Source of the DNA: Elusimicrobiota bacterium
GTDB lineage: Bacteria > Elusimicrobiota > UBA8919
Length of the DNA: 47,658 bases
Assembly (NCBI GenBank): GCA_016928195.1
Contig: JAFGLF010000034.1
Span: 1 to 47,658, forward strand
Direction: 5' to 3'
The translations under genes and the position numbers were made by a program. Below the pieces are notes generated by a model. That model did no database searches, was not told the origin of the DNA, and worked only from the letters and a program-made list of their open reading frames with translations. The stretch's first letter is position 1; every line of letters starts with the position of its first letter. Positions 1 through 6,559 of the stretch are shown here, piece after piece.

Positions 1-132
1 ATTGAATATATATAATTTTTCCACTGACTATGCATTTGTACCCTACGGCGACCTCGGCAATACACATCGAATTTCCTTCAGCGTGAAGTTCTAGTACACG
101 GAATCCGGACCTACCGGGCCGAACGAGAACAC

Positions 133-163
133 AATCCCGATTTTTGTATCGGGATTTGCCTTT
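133..163 (+). terminator. Hairpin terminator of an unidentified upstream transcript
   Basis: A perfect 9-bp inverted repeat (AATCCCGAT at 133-141, ATCGGGATT at 148-156) with a T-rich loop is followed by a short pyrimidine stretch. The sequence before it (about 40-130) has small GC-rich inverted repeats, including CTTCA/TGAAG and CCGG/CCGG, and no convincing reading frame. The upstream part may be the 3' end of a structured RNA that begins outside the window. I could not match it to tmRNA, SRP RNA, RNase P RNA or 5S rRNA. Confidence 0.55.
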
Positions 164-167
164 CTAC

Positions 168-196
168 TTGACAAGAGCGTACTTTTTTTGTATATT
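168..196 (+). promoter_or_regulatory. Consensus sigma-70 promoter of the tRNA cluster
   Basis: TTGACA at 168-173, a 17-nt spacer and TATATT at 191-196. The first tRNA starts 20 nt after the -10 box. This is a near-perfect housekeeping promoter and probably drives the Gly-Cys-Val tRNA cluster. Confidence 0.8.
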
Positions 197-216
197 TAAG
201 AACACTTAATTATATT

Positions 217-288
217 GCGGGTGTAATTCAGTGGTAGAATGTCTCGTTGCCAACGAGAATGTCGTGGGTTCGAATCCCATCGCCCGCT
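217..288 (+). tRNA. tRNA-Gly (GCC)
   Basis: The 72-nt sequence folds as a cloverleaf. Acceptor stem 217-223 pairs with 281-287 (one G-U pair), the anticodon loop TTGCCAA carries GCC, and the T arm contains GGTTCGAATCC. The discriminator base is T288. CCA is not encoded, so the 3' end must be added by a nucleotidyltransferase. Confidence 0.96.
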
Positions 289-317
289 AGTGTAACATAT
301 TTGGTTATGGTTTCTAT

Positions 318-389
318 GGTGGCGTACCCAAGTAGCAAGGGAGCGGTCTGCAAAACCGTTATTCGTCGGTGCAAATCCGACCGCCACCT
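318..389 (+). tRNA. tRNA-Cys (GCA)
   Basis: A 72-nt cloverleaf with acceptor stem GGTGGCG (318-324) pairing with CGCCACC (382-388). The anticodon loop CTGCAAA carries GCA. The T-loop region is GGTGCAAATCC. No CCA is encoded. It is the second gene of the tRNA cluster, 29 nt after tRNA-Gly. Confidence 0.95.
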
Positions 390-395
390 AATATA

Positions 396-475
396 AGTAA
401 TAACTGATAACGGATGACAGATGACAAATAACAACTTAGATTATATGTCATAAGTCATTAGTCATAAGTTATTCT
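396..475 (+). repeat. Word-type hairpin repeat (ATGACAGATGAC family)
   Basis: The left arm is built of TGATAA/GATGACA-like words and the right arm of TGTCATAAGTCATTAGTCAT-like words; the arms are imperfect reverse complements. It fills the gap between tRNA-Cys and tRNA-Val. The same vocabulary recurs near 26030 and inside fthC near 19670. Confidence 0.7.
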
Positions 476-476
476 A

Positions 477-553
477 GGGTGCGTAGCTCAGTTGGTTAGA
501 GTACCACGTTGACATCGTGGGGGTCACAGGTTCAAATCCTGTCGCACCCACCA
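477..553 (+). tRNA. tRNA-Val (GAC)
   Basis: Acceptor stem GGGTGCG (477-483) pairs with CGCACCC (543-549). The anticodon stem CCACG/CGTGG encloses TTGACAT, anticodon GAC. The T arm is ACAGGTTCAAATCCTGT. The discriminator is A550 and, unlike the two upstream tRNAs, CCA is encoded (551-553). thrS starts only 29 nt downstream. Confidence 0.96.
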
Positions 554-582
554 TAAAGGCAGTAAGTAGGGAGCAGAAAGTA

Positions 583-2325
583 GTGAGTAAAAAACAAACA
601 GAAGAAGAAGTAGGTTTAGATGCACTCCGGCATTCAACCTCCCATGTAATGGCTCAAGCAGTTTGTGAGCTTTTCCCAAATACAAAACTTGCAATAGGAC
701 CTTCAATCAAGGATGGTTTCTATTATGATTTTGACACATCCAATCCTTTTACGCCTGAGGACCTTATAAAAATAGAAAAAAGAATGAAGGAAATAATTAA
801 AGAAAACCACAAGTTTGTCCGTACTGAAATGACAAAGAATGAGGCGATAGAATTTTTCAAGAAAAAGAATGAAATATATAAATTAGAACTTATAAACGAT
901 ATACCTGACCAAAAAATGTCATTATATCAGCACGATACTTTTATAGATTTATGCAAGGGTCCACATGTAGAATCTACAAAGAATATAAGATATTTTAAAC
1001 TGCTTTCCATCGCAGGTGCCTACTGGCGCGGTTCTGAAAAGAATAAAATGCTCCAAAGGATATATGGCACTGTTTTTAATACCAAAGAAGAACTGAATGA
1101 GTATCTGAAAAAACAGGAAGAAGCCAAGAAAAGGGATCACAGGCTTTTAGGAAAATCACTGGATTTATTTTCGATTCATGAAGAAGTAGGTGCAGGACTT
1201 ATTCACTGGCATCCTAAAGGTGCGCTTATCCGCCAGATTATTGAAAGGTTCTGGGAACAACAGCATATAAAAAACGGATATAAAATTGTTTATACTCCGC
1301 ATATTGCAAGCGAGGAAATTTATAAAATCAGCGGTCATCTGGAAAAATATTCCGAAATGATATATTCACCTATGGATATCGACGGTAAACCTTTCAGGGT
1401 GAGACCTATGAACTGTCCCGGACACATACTTATTTATAAATCAAAACTTCATTCTTACAGGGAAATGCCGGTGCGCTTAGCAGAGATGGGGACTGTTTAT
1501 CGTCGTGAACTATCGGGTGTTTTGCACGGGCTTTTGCGCGTAAGAGGGTTTACGATTGATGATGCACATATTTTTTGTACAAAAGAACAGGTTGAAGATG
1601 AAATAATATCCGTATTTAATTTTACTATAAATTTTTTGAAAGAATTCGGTTTTAAAAAGTTCGAAATAGCACTTTCCACAAGGCCTGAAAAATTTGTCGG
1701 TGAAATAGAAAAATGGGATATGGCGACGGAATCACTGAAGAGAGTTCTTGAAAAAACAGGGTATAAATATAAAATAGATGAAGGCGGCGGAGCATTCTAT
1801 GGGCCAAAAATCAGTATTGAGATAGAAGATGTTCTGGGCAGGTATTGGCAGTGTTCGACAATACAGTTTGATTTTAATTTACCGGAAAGATTTGATATTA
1901 CATTCAGGAATTCTGCAGGTAAGGACGAAAAGGTTATAATGATTCACCGTGCAGTTTTTGGCTCTTTAGAGAGGTTTTTCGGTGTTTTGATTGAACATTA
2001 CGGAGGCGCATTCCCGCTATGGCTGGCTCCGGTCCAGGTAAGAGTTCTTCCGATTACCGAAAAACAATCTGAGTATGCCCAAAAAATCAAGAATGATTTG
2101 ACAGATAAGGGATTCAGGGCCGAGATTGATTTGCGCAATGAAAAGCTTAATTATAAAATAAGAGAAGCACAGATGGAGAAGATTCCATATACCATAATTC
2201 TCGGTGAGAAAGAACAGAATTCCGAATCCGTTTCGGTGAGGAAATACGGAGAAGCAAAGACCGAAACATTTCCTGTCTCAAAATTTTTTGATGCAATTAA
2301 AACACTTGACCCCGAAAAATCCTGA
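583..2325 (+). CDS. thrS: Threonyl-tRNA synthetase without TGS domain
   Basis: Charges tRNA-Thr in the cytoplasm. The 580-residue product begins almost at once with the editing domain (HSTSHVMAQAV near residue 17). It continues with the class II catalytic core (motif 2 around MGTVYRRELSG, the RPMNCPGH zinc/active-site segment) and ends in the anticodon-binding domain (LPITEK, DLRNEKLNYKIREAQ). The usual ~60-residue N-terminal TGS domain is absent, and the tRNA-Val gene upstream leaves no room for it. I chose GTG 583 because earlier in-frame starts lie inside the tRNA. AGGGAG at 568-573 is the candidate ribosome site and lies in a repeat word (AGTAGGGAGCAG). The thrS-infC-rpmI-rplT order is the classical one. 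The function is certain; the start is less so. Confidence 0.93.
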   Translation: MSKKQTEEEVGLDALRHSTSHVMAQAVCELFPNTKLAIGPSIKDGFYYDFDTSNPFTPEDLIKIEKRMKEIIKENHKFVRTEMTKNEAIEFFKKKNEIYKLELINDIPDQKMSLYQHDTFIDLCKGPHVESTKNIRYFKLLSIAGAYWRGSEKNKMLQRIYGTVFNTKEELNEYLKKQEEAKKRDHRLLGKSLDLFSIHEEVGAGLIHWHPKGALIRQIIERFWEQQHIKNGYKIVYTPHIASEEIYKISGHLEKYSEMIYSPMDIDGKPFRVRPMNCPGHILIYKSKLHSYREMPVRLAEMGTVYRRELSGVLHGLLRVRGFTIDDAHIFCTKEQVEDEIISVFNFTINFLKEFGFKKFEIALSTRPEKFVGEIEKWDMATESLKRVLEKTGYKYKIDEGGGAFYGPKISIEIEDVLGRYWQCSTIQFDFNLPERFDITFRNSAGKDEKVIMIHRAVFGSLERFFGVLIEHYGGAFPLWLAPVQVRVLPITEKQSEYAQKIKNDLTDKGFRAEIDLRNEKLNYKIREAQMEKIPYTIILGEKEQNSESVSVRKYGEAKTETFPVSKFFDAIKTLDPEKS

Positions 2326-2342
2326 AAAGGATATATACGGGG

Positions 2343-2370
2343 TTGACAAATAGTATTTAATTTGTATAAT
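2343..2370 (+). promoter_or_regulatory. Consensus promoter of the infC-rpmI-rplT operon
   Basis: TTGACA at 2343-2348, a 16-nt spacer and a perfect TATAAT at 2365-2370. It follows a CCCCG/CGGGG hairpin spanning the thrS stop codon (2311-2342), which may terminate thrS transcription. The hairpin's terminal T is the first base of the -35 box. The junction GGGGTTGACA recurs at 17293-17302. Confidence 0.88.
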
Positions 2371-2375
2371 AAAAC

Positions 2376-2486
2376 CATGTAAAAAGAACTCCTATTATTA
2401 TCGGGGTCACCTTAATCCAGTGGAGAAAAGGTAGATTTGTTTAAACAAGTCTTATATAAGGATAGCCACTGGGCTATCTTTTTTTT
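2376..2486 (+). promoter_or_regulatory. Attenuator leader of infC-rpmI-rplT (L20-leader type)
   Basis: The leader can fold in two exclusive ways. CCAGTGG (2417-2423) is complementary to CCACTGG (2466-2472). That second segment overlaps both arms of the terminator GATAGCC/GGCTATC (2461-2467 and 2472-2478), which is followed by a run of T. The distal pairing would therefore prevent the terminator. This is the logic of the ribosomal protein L20 leader known from Firmicutes infC operons. The structure is read from the sequence; control by L20 is inferred from operon content. Confidence 0.75.
2461..2486 (+). terminator. Intrinsic terminator inside the infC leader
   Basis: A 7-bp GC-rich stem, GATAGCC/GGCTATC, with loop ACTG and a run of T from 2479. 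It lies about 85 nt after the expected transcription start and ahead of the structural genes, as an attenuator should. Confidence 0.85.
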
Positions 2487-2490
2487 ATAG

Positions 2491-2636
2491 AACAACGCAA
2501 ATACACGCAAATAGAAAAACAACGCGAATGAATACGAATGAGAAGCAGTTATTCGCGATAATCAGCGTTACCCCGTACAAAAGCGAAACTTTATACGGGG
2601 CAGGGATTAGCGATAATTCGCGTTAAAGCGAAGTGA
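2491..2636 (+). repeat. Family A word hairpin (ACGCGAATA / TTAGCGTTA) with nested palindrome
   Basis: The left arm is built of AACGCAAATACACGCAAATA words and the right arm of ATTCGCGATAATCAGCGTTA words. The arm ending GATAATTCGCGTTAA stops just before the infC ribosome site. A hairpin with arms CCCCGTA and TACGGGG (2571-2600) is nested in the right arm. A 55-nt stretch (2564-2618) recurs identically at 21686-21740. Confidence 0.8.
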
Positions 2637-2653
2637 ATAGGAGGTGATATAGT

Positions 2654-3154
2654 ATTAAAGGAAATTTAAGAATTAATCATCAAATTCGTGCACAAAATGT
2701 CCGGCTTGTTGATGAAAACGGCGGACAATTGGGAATAAAGCCCATACAGGAAGCGGTTCTAAAGGCTCGGGAATCGGGATTGGATCTTGTTGAAATAGCT
2801 CCGCAGGCCACCCCGCCTGTTTGCAAAATTATTGACTACAAAAAATATATATATATCCAGAGTAAAAAGCAAAAGGCGGTGCATAAAACGGGCGTGCTAA
2901 AAGAAATAAAAATGAGACCTAAGATCGGAGACCACGATTTGGAAGTAAAAATAAGACACATACAGCGTTTCCTTGAAGACAAGAATAAAGTAAAAATTAC
3001 TATGCAGTTCTTTGGCAGGGAAAGACAACATCTGGCAGTTGGTGGGGAAAAACTTAACCGCGTGCTTGAAGCAATCAGCGAATATGGTGCACCGGAAGCT
3101 CCTCTGCGCAGAATGGGAAATTCAATGAATATTATTCTTATGCCGAAGAAGTGA
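2654..3154 (+). CDS. infC: Translation initiation factor IF-3, AUU start
   Basis: IF-3 binds the 30S subunit and checks start-codon and initiator-tRNA choice. The 166-residue product has the N-domain signature (RINHQIRAQNVRLVDENG), the linker and the C-domain ending KMRPKIGDHDLEVK and MGNSMNIILMPKK. I set the start at ATT 2654. AGGAGGTGAT (2639-2648), a full match to the 16S tail complement, lies 5 nt upstream, and the conserved N-terminus is in frame from there. Later starts such as TTG 2729 would delete that N-terminus. An AUU start is the known device by which IF-3 represses its own translation, so feedback control is likely here. Confidence 0.93.
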   Translation: MKGNLRINHQIRAQNVRLVDENGGQLGIKPIQEAVLKARESGLDLVEIAPQATPPVCKIIDYKKYIYIQSKKQKAVHKTGVLKEIKMRPKIGDHDLEVKIRHIQRFLEDKNKVKITMQFFGRERQHLAVGGEKLNRVLEAISEYGAPEAPLRRMGNSMNIILMPKK

Positions 3155-3250
3155 ATAACGCAAATATCCACGAATTAAAACCCGAATGTCCATCCGCCGC
3201 GGCGGAGTAATTTGGTTGTTGATTTGTAGTAATTTGCGTATTAGTGAAAC
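3155..3250 (+). repeat. Degenerate family A repeat with nested TCCGCCGCGGCGGA palindrome
   Basis: Words of the ACGCAAATA and TTTGCGTATTAG type form two rough arms around the perfect 14-bp palindrome at 3193-3206. It fills the infC-rpmI gap and ends shortly before the rpmI ribosome site. The GC-rich core matches palindromes at 12203-12216 and 41666-41680. Confidence 0.65.
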
Positions 3251-3263
3251 GAAGGAGAAACTA

Positions 3264-3461
3264 ATGCCGAAATTAAAATCACACAGTGGTGCTAAGAAGA
3301 GGTTTGGCAGAACGGCAACCGGAAAAATAAAAAGAAAAAAAGCGTTTGCCCGGCATATTCTTACGGATAAATCATCCGGCAGAATACGTCATCTAAGAAA
3401 ATCCGGGGGTCTTAATAAGACAGACACTAAAATGGTGAAAACAATTTTACCGTATTTATAA
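3264..3461 (+). CDS. rpmI: 50S ribosomal protein bL35
   Basis: A 65-residue basic protein of the large subunit starting MPKLKSHSGAKKRFGRTATG, the family signature. It is of normal length and ends with the usual leucine-rich MVKTILPYL tail. I chose ATG 3264 over upstream in-frame starts because GAAGGAG lies 5-11 nt before it and the family begins exactly there. Second gene of the infC operon. Its stop codon overlaps the AAGGAGG that appears to serve rplT. Confidence 0.97.
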   Translation: MPKLKSHSGAKKRFGRTATGKIKRKKAFARHILTDKSSGRIRHLRKSGGLNKTDTKMVKTILPYL

Positions 3462-3565
3462 AGGAGGCAATTAAATAGATTGGGAAGATTGAAAAATTGA
3501 AAGATTGAAATATTTTAATCTTTATAATCTTTCTAAATTTTTGTAATCTTTTAATTGATTTTGTT
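3461..3565 (+). promoter_or_regulatory. rplT initiation region: Shine-Dalgarno, 90-nt hairpin (family B), start
   Basis: AAGGAGG (3461-3467) is followed at once by a long imperfect hairpin whose first base C3468 pairs with G3557. Only ATTTTGTT (3558-3565) then separates it from the rplT ATG. Linear distance from Shine-Dalgarno to start is 98 nt; with the stem closed it is 8 nt. The arms are GATTGAAA-type words against TTTAATCTTT-type words. Several G-U pairs all have G in the left arm, as expected for pairing in the mRNA. No other ribosome site lies near the start. Confidence 0.75.
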
Positions 3566-3940
3566 ATGCGTATAAAAGGTGGTGTTGTTACAAGAAAGCG
3601 GAAGAAACGGCTGTTTAAAAGAGCAAAGGGTTTTAGATTGTCTAATAAGAATGTCTATATCCATGCATCTGAAAGGGTGGATAAGGCATTAGTCAATTCT
3701 TATATAGGCAGAAAACAGAAGAAACGGGACAAAAAAAGTCAGTGGATTATGACGCTTAATGCTGCTGCACGTATGAAGGGTTTATCATACAGCAGGTTTA
3801 TTAGCGGAATAAAAAAAGCGGGGATAGTAATTAACCGTAAAATGTTGGCTGAAATTGCTGTATCATCACCCGATGATTTTGCACAGCTTGTAGATATTGC
3901 AATTCAGCATGGCGGTCAGTCACAGATAACATCTGGCTGA
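3566..3940 (+). CDS. rplT: 50S ribosomal protein bL20
   Basis: A large-subunit assembly protein and, in many bacteria, the repressor of its own operon. The 124-residue product begins MRIKGGVVTRKRKKRLFKRA, with the family's basic N-terminal extension. It contains WIMTLNAAARMKGLSYSRFI and ends in the globular domain (NRKMLAEIAVSSPDDFAQLV). The length is normal. Translation seems to depend on the hairpin-bridged Shine-Dalgarno at 3461-3467. It would be the effector of the leader at 2376-2486. trkH follows 4 nt later. Confidence 0.97.
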   Translation: MRIKGGVVTRKRKKRLFKRAKGFRLSNKNVYIHASERVDKALVNSYIGRKQKKRDKKSQWIMTLNAAARMKGLSYSRFISGIKKAGIVINRKMLAEIAVSSPDDFAQLVDIAIQHGGQSQITSG

Positions 3941-3944
3941 TATT

Positions 3945-5276
3945 ATGAAGCTTTCACCGCAACAGATTCTTATAATCGGTTTTGCCGCAATTATTATTAG
4001 CGGAAGCGTTCTTTTATCTTTGCCTGTATCATCTGTATCCGGTGTGTCTACTAATTTTACTGATGCATTTTTCACTGCGACATCTGCAGTCTGTGTTACC
4101 GGTCTGATTGTTGTTAATACTGCTACCCACTGGTCTATATTCGGTAAAGTTATTATTGCTTTACTTATTCAAATTGGTGCTCTGGGTTATATGACGCTTG
4201 CCACACTTTTTTTAATTATGATTGGCAAGCAGATATCATTAAAAGACCGCCTTGTATTTGCAGAGGGTATACAAACACTGTCATTTGTTGAGTTAAAGAA
4301 GTTCATTGTTTATATAGCAAAAGTTACTTTAATTGTTGAGTTGCTGGGCGCAGTATTGCTTTCGTTAAAATGGATTCCCGAGTATGGGTTTTTAACTGGA
4401 GTCGGTTATTCCGTTTTTCATTCTATTTCGGCTTTTTGTAATGCGGGTTTTTCGTTATTTGAATCTAATTTTGTTAAATATATAGGTTCTGTACCTGTAA
4501 ATTTAATAATAACAACGCTTGTTATTATAGGCGGTATAGGTTATATAGTAATGAGCGATATTTATACTTATACAAAGACAAAAAGGTTCCTTTTACATAC
4601 GAAGATTGTAACGACAACGACCTTTATTCTTATTATTTCAGCTGCGATTTTAATATTCTGTTTCGGGTATAATAATCCGCAGACACTTGGTCCGTTACCG
4701 TTAAAATATAAAATATTAGCATCGTATTTCCATGCCGTGGTTCCGCGTACCGCCGGGTTTAATACACTGAATATTTCAAATTTTTCCACGCCAATGTTAT
4801 TATTATTTATGGGACTTATGTTTATAGGAGCTTCGCCGTCCGGTACCGGAGGCGGAATAAAAACAACAACATTTGCTACAATTATTGCAGCGATAACTTC
4901 AACTCTTACAGGTAAAAAAGATGTTTCAATTTTCAAAAGGACTGTTCAGCCTGAAATTGTACGCAAATCTTTTGTTCTTGTATCTTTGTCTCTTATTTTC
5001 ATTTTTGTTATGACTTTCTTTATACTTTTTATAGAAGGCAAAACATTTATAAAAACACTTTTTGAAGTTTTTTCTGCTTTTGCTACCTGCGGATTATCCA
5101 CGGCTGAAGGAACTCCGTTATCATTTTGTTCACTTTTTACTCCGTTGGGTAAAATCTTAATAGTCATTACTATGTTTATAGGCCGTTTAGGACCGTTAAC
5201 AATAGCCGTTGCGGTTATGGAAGAAAACGGAGCAACAAAGTTTAAGTATGCAGAAGGTAAGGTTGCGGTAGGATAA
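3945..5276 (+). CDS. ktrB: Potassium uptake channel subunit, TrkH/KtrB family
   Basis: Inner-membrane K+ (or Na+-coupled K+) translocation subunit, 443 residues with about ten membrane segments. The four pore loops with their selectivity-filter residues are visible: TSAVCVTGL, SISAFCNAGFSL, PRTAGFNTLN and SAFATCGLSTAEG. Length and lack of an N-terminal extension suit KtrB better than the longer proteobacterial TrkH. It begins 4 nt after rplT with no obvious ribosome site, so coupling to rplT is possible. Its stop codon overlaps the Shine-Dalgarno assigned to the regulatory partner ktrA/trkA. Confidence 0.92.
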   Translation: MKLSPQQILIIGFAAIIISGSVLLSLPVSSVSGVSTNFTDAFFTATSAVCVTGLIVVNTATHWSIFGKVIIALLIQIGALGYMTLATLFLIMIGKQISLKDRLVFAEGIQTLSFVELKKFIVYIAKVTLIVELLGAVLLSLKWIPEYGFLTGVGYSVFHSISAFCNAGFSLFESNFVKYIGSVPVNLIITTLVIIGGIGYIVMSDIYTYTKTKRFLLHTKIVTTTTFILIISAAILIFCFGYNNPQTLGPLPLKYKILASYFHAVVPRTAGFNTLNISNFSTPMLLLFMGLMFIGASPSGTGGGIKTTTFATIIAAITSTLTGKKDVSIFKRTVQPEIVRKSFVLVSLSLIFIFVMTFFILFIEGKTFIKTLFEVFSAFATCGLSTAEGTPLSFCSLFTPLGKILIVITMFIGRLGPLTIAVAVMEENGATKFKYAEGKVAVG

Positions 5277-5379
5277 GGAGGCAGTTAGAAGATTAAGAAA
5301 GATTGAAAAATTGAAAGATTGAAATATTTTAATCTTTATAATTTTTCTAAATTTTTATAATCTTTTGATTGATTTTAAT
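5275..5379 (+). promoter_or_regulatory. trkA initiation region: Shine-Dalgarno, 90-nt hairpin (family B), start
   Basis: AAGGAGG (5275-5281) overlaps the ktrB stop. The hairpin then runs from C5282 to G5371, and ATTTTAAT (5372-5379) precedes the ATG. The outer ten positions all pair: CAGTTAGAAG against CTTTTGATTG, using one U-G and two G-U wobbles. The outer arms differ in sequence from the rplT copy, but pairing and the 8-nt residual spacing are kept. Confidence 0.75.
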
Positions 5380-6066
5380 ATGAAACAGGTTGCAGTAATC
5401 GGGCTAGGAACTTTTGGAGCAGCTGTTGCAAAAGAACTTTCTAATAGAAAGGTTCAGGTTTTAGCCATTGATATAAATGAAGAAAAGATAGAGGAATTTT
5501 CTTCCATTGTTACTCAAGCAGTAGTTGCCGATGCTACAGATGAAAAAACAATGAGAGAACTGGGAATACAGGAACTTGATACCGTAGTTATTGCTACCGG
5601 AGAAAACCGTGAAGCAAGTATACTTGCTACCTTAATATTCAAAGAAATGGAGATAAAACATATTATAGCTAAGGGGCTTGATGCATTACATGCAAGAGTG
5701 CTTCAGAAATGCGGAGCTGATAAGATTGTTTTTCCTGAACGGGATATGGGTGCGAAGCTTGCAGAGATGCTGGTGTCTCCGAACATTGTGGATAAAATAC
5801 GTATTTCTTCTGAGTATAATCTTGCTGAGGTTATGGTACCAAAAGCATTTATTAATGAGACTATTAAGAATCTGGATATTCGCGCGAAATATAAATTACA
5901 TATCATAGGAATAAAAAGGAAAGAACCTACTGTATCAGAAGACGGAGATACCGATTTTAGTGAAGAATTGGTAATCGCACCGCCGCCAAGTGAGGTTTTG
6001 CAGGACGGGGATACTCTTGTAATTATAGGTAAGTATCCTGATATAGAGAAAATTAAAAAAGTATGA
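5380..6066 (+). CDS. ktrA: Potassium uptake regulatory subunit, KtrA/TrkA (RCK) family
   Basis: A cytoplasmic gating ring subunit that binds nucleotide and opens the KtrB channel. The 228-residue product has an N-terminal Rossmann fold (VAVIGLGTFGAAVAKEL, acidic VLAIDIN after the second strand, ADATDE). It ends in an RCK_C domain (residues ~140-228, LQDGDTLVIIGK). The length fits a single-RCK KtrA rather than duplicated TrkA. I chose ATG 5380, where the family begins, over the longer frame starting inside the hairpin. It pairs functionally with the gene immediately upstream. Confidence 0.93.
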   Translation: MKQVAVIGLGTFGAAVAKELSNRKVQVLAIDINEEKIEEFSSIVTQAVVADATDEKTMRELGIQELDTVVIATGENREASILATLIFKEMEIKHIIAKGLDALHARVLQKCGADKIVFPERDMGAKLAEMLVSPNIVDKIRISSEYNLAEVMVPKAFINETIKNLDIRAKYKLHIIGIKRKEPTVSEDGDTDFSEELVIAPPPSEVLQDGDTLVIIGKYPDIEKIKKV

Positions 6067-6172
6067 TTACGAATGATGCGAACTCGCCGCGGGGGACGAA
6101 TATCGCAAATCTGGACTCAATGAATAAGTAGTTTTTTAGTGTGATTCGGAGATTTATTCGTGTAATTGCTCT
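6067..6172 (+). repeat. Degenerate word hairpin (ACGAATGATGCGAA / ATTCGTGTAATT)
   Basis: The left arm holds ACGAATGATGCGAA and ACGAATATCGCAAAT words and the right arm GTGTGATTCGGAG and TTATTCGTGTAATTG words, with GC-rich CTCGCCGCGGGGGACG in between. It fills the ktrA-TPR gap. Vocabulary is shared with 47536-47621. Confidence 0.55.
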
Positions 6173-6190
6173 TTATGGAGGTTTAATAGA

Positions 6191-6472
6191 GTGAAAAAAG
6201 AAACTAAAAAAAATGCTTCCCAGGAAGAACTTGATCTGATAGAGAAAGGAAAGTTTTATTTTTTGAGCGGGAAATATAATGCAGCAATATCCGAATTTGA
6301 GAAAGTATTGAAAATAAATCATAAGAGTGCATCTGCATATTTTAATGTAGGGATTGTTAAAGAGGCAAAAAATGATATAGACGGAGCAAGGGAGATGTAC
6401 GAGAAAACACTTGAAATAGACCCTGCTCATCAGTCCGCAAAAAAGCATTTGGATAAGCTTATAGGATTGTGA
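6191..6472 (+). CDS. Small TPR protein
   Basis: A 93-residue soluble protein with a GTG start after GGAGG (6177-6181). After a basic N-terminus it shows two tetratricopeptide repeats. One is around LIEKGKFYFLSGKYNAAISE and the other around ASAYFNVGIVKEAKNDIDGA, ending in EIDPAHQSAKKHLDKL. TPRs mediate protein contacts, so no enzymatic role can be assigned. It lies between ktrA and pheS. Its stop codon is followed directly by the GGAG that seems to serve pheS. Confidence 0.8.
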   Translation: MKKETKKNASQEELDLIEKGKFYFLSGKYNAAISEFEKVLKINHKSASAYFNVGIVKEAKNDIDGAREMYEKTLEIDPAHQSAKKHLDKLIGL

Positions 6473-6559
6473 GGAGATAATTAAAAGATTAGAAAGATTG
6501 AAAGATTTTAATCTTTATAATTTTTCTAAATTTTTATAATTTTTCAATTGGTGTTATTT
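6471..6559 (+). promoter_or_regulatory. pheS initiation region: Shine-Dalgarno, hairpin (family B), start
   Basis: GAGGAGA (6471-6477) lies at the TPR gene stop. The stem runs from T6478 (paired with G6550) inwards: TAATTAAAAGATT faces AATTTTTCAATTG with one A-C mismatch, and an inner perfect AAAGATT/AATCTTT closes the tip. GTGTTATTT then leads to ATG 6560. Linear distance is 82 nt; folded distance is 9 nt. Confidence 0.7.

Noticed and set aside
517..582. thrS starting inside the tRNA-Val gene
   Set aside because: The region is a complete tRNA with encoded CCA; the translated residues match nothing in ThrRS.
2326..2650. T-box leader for aminoacyl-tRNA synthetase genes
   Set aside because: No T-box AGGGTGGNACCGCG motif occurs before thrS, pheS or pheT. 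The leader at 2376 precedes infC and fits attenuation by L20 better.
2729..3154. IF-3 starting at TTG 2729
   Set aside because: It removes the conserved N-terminal RIN...VRLVDENG segment and has no ribosome site; ATT 2654 has a ten-base one.
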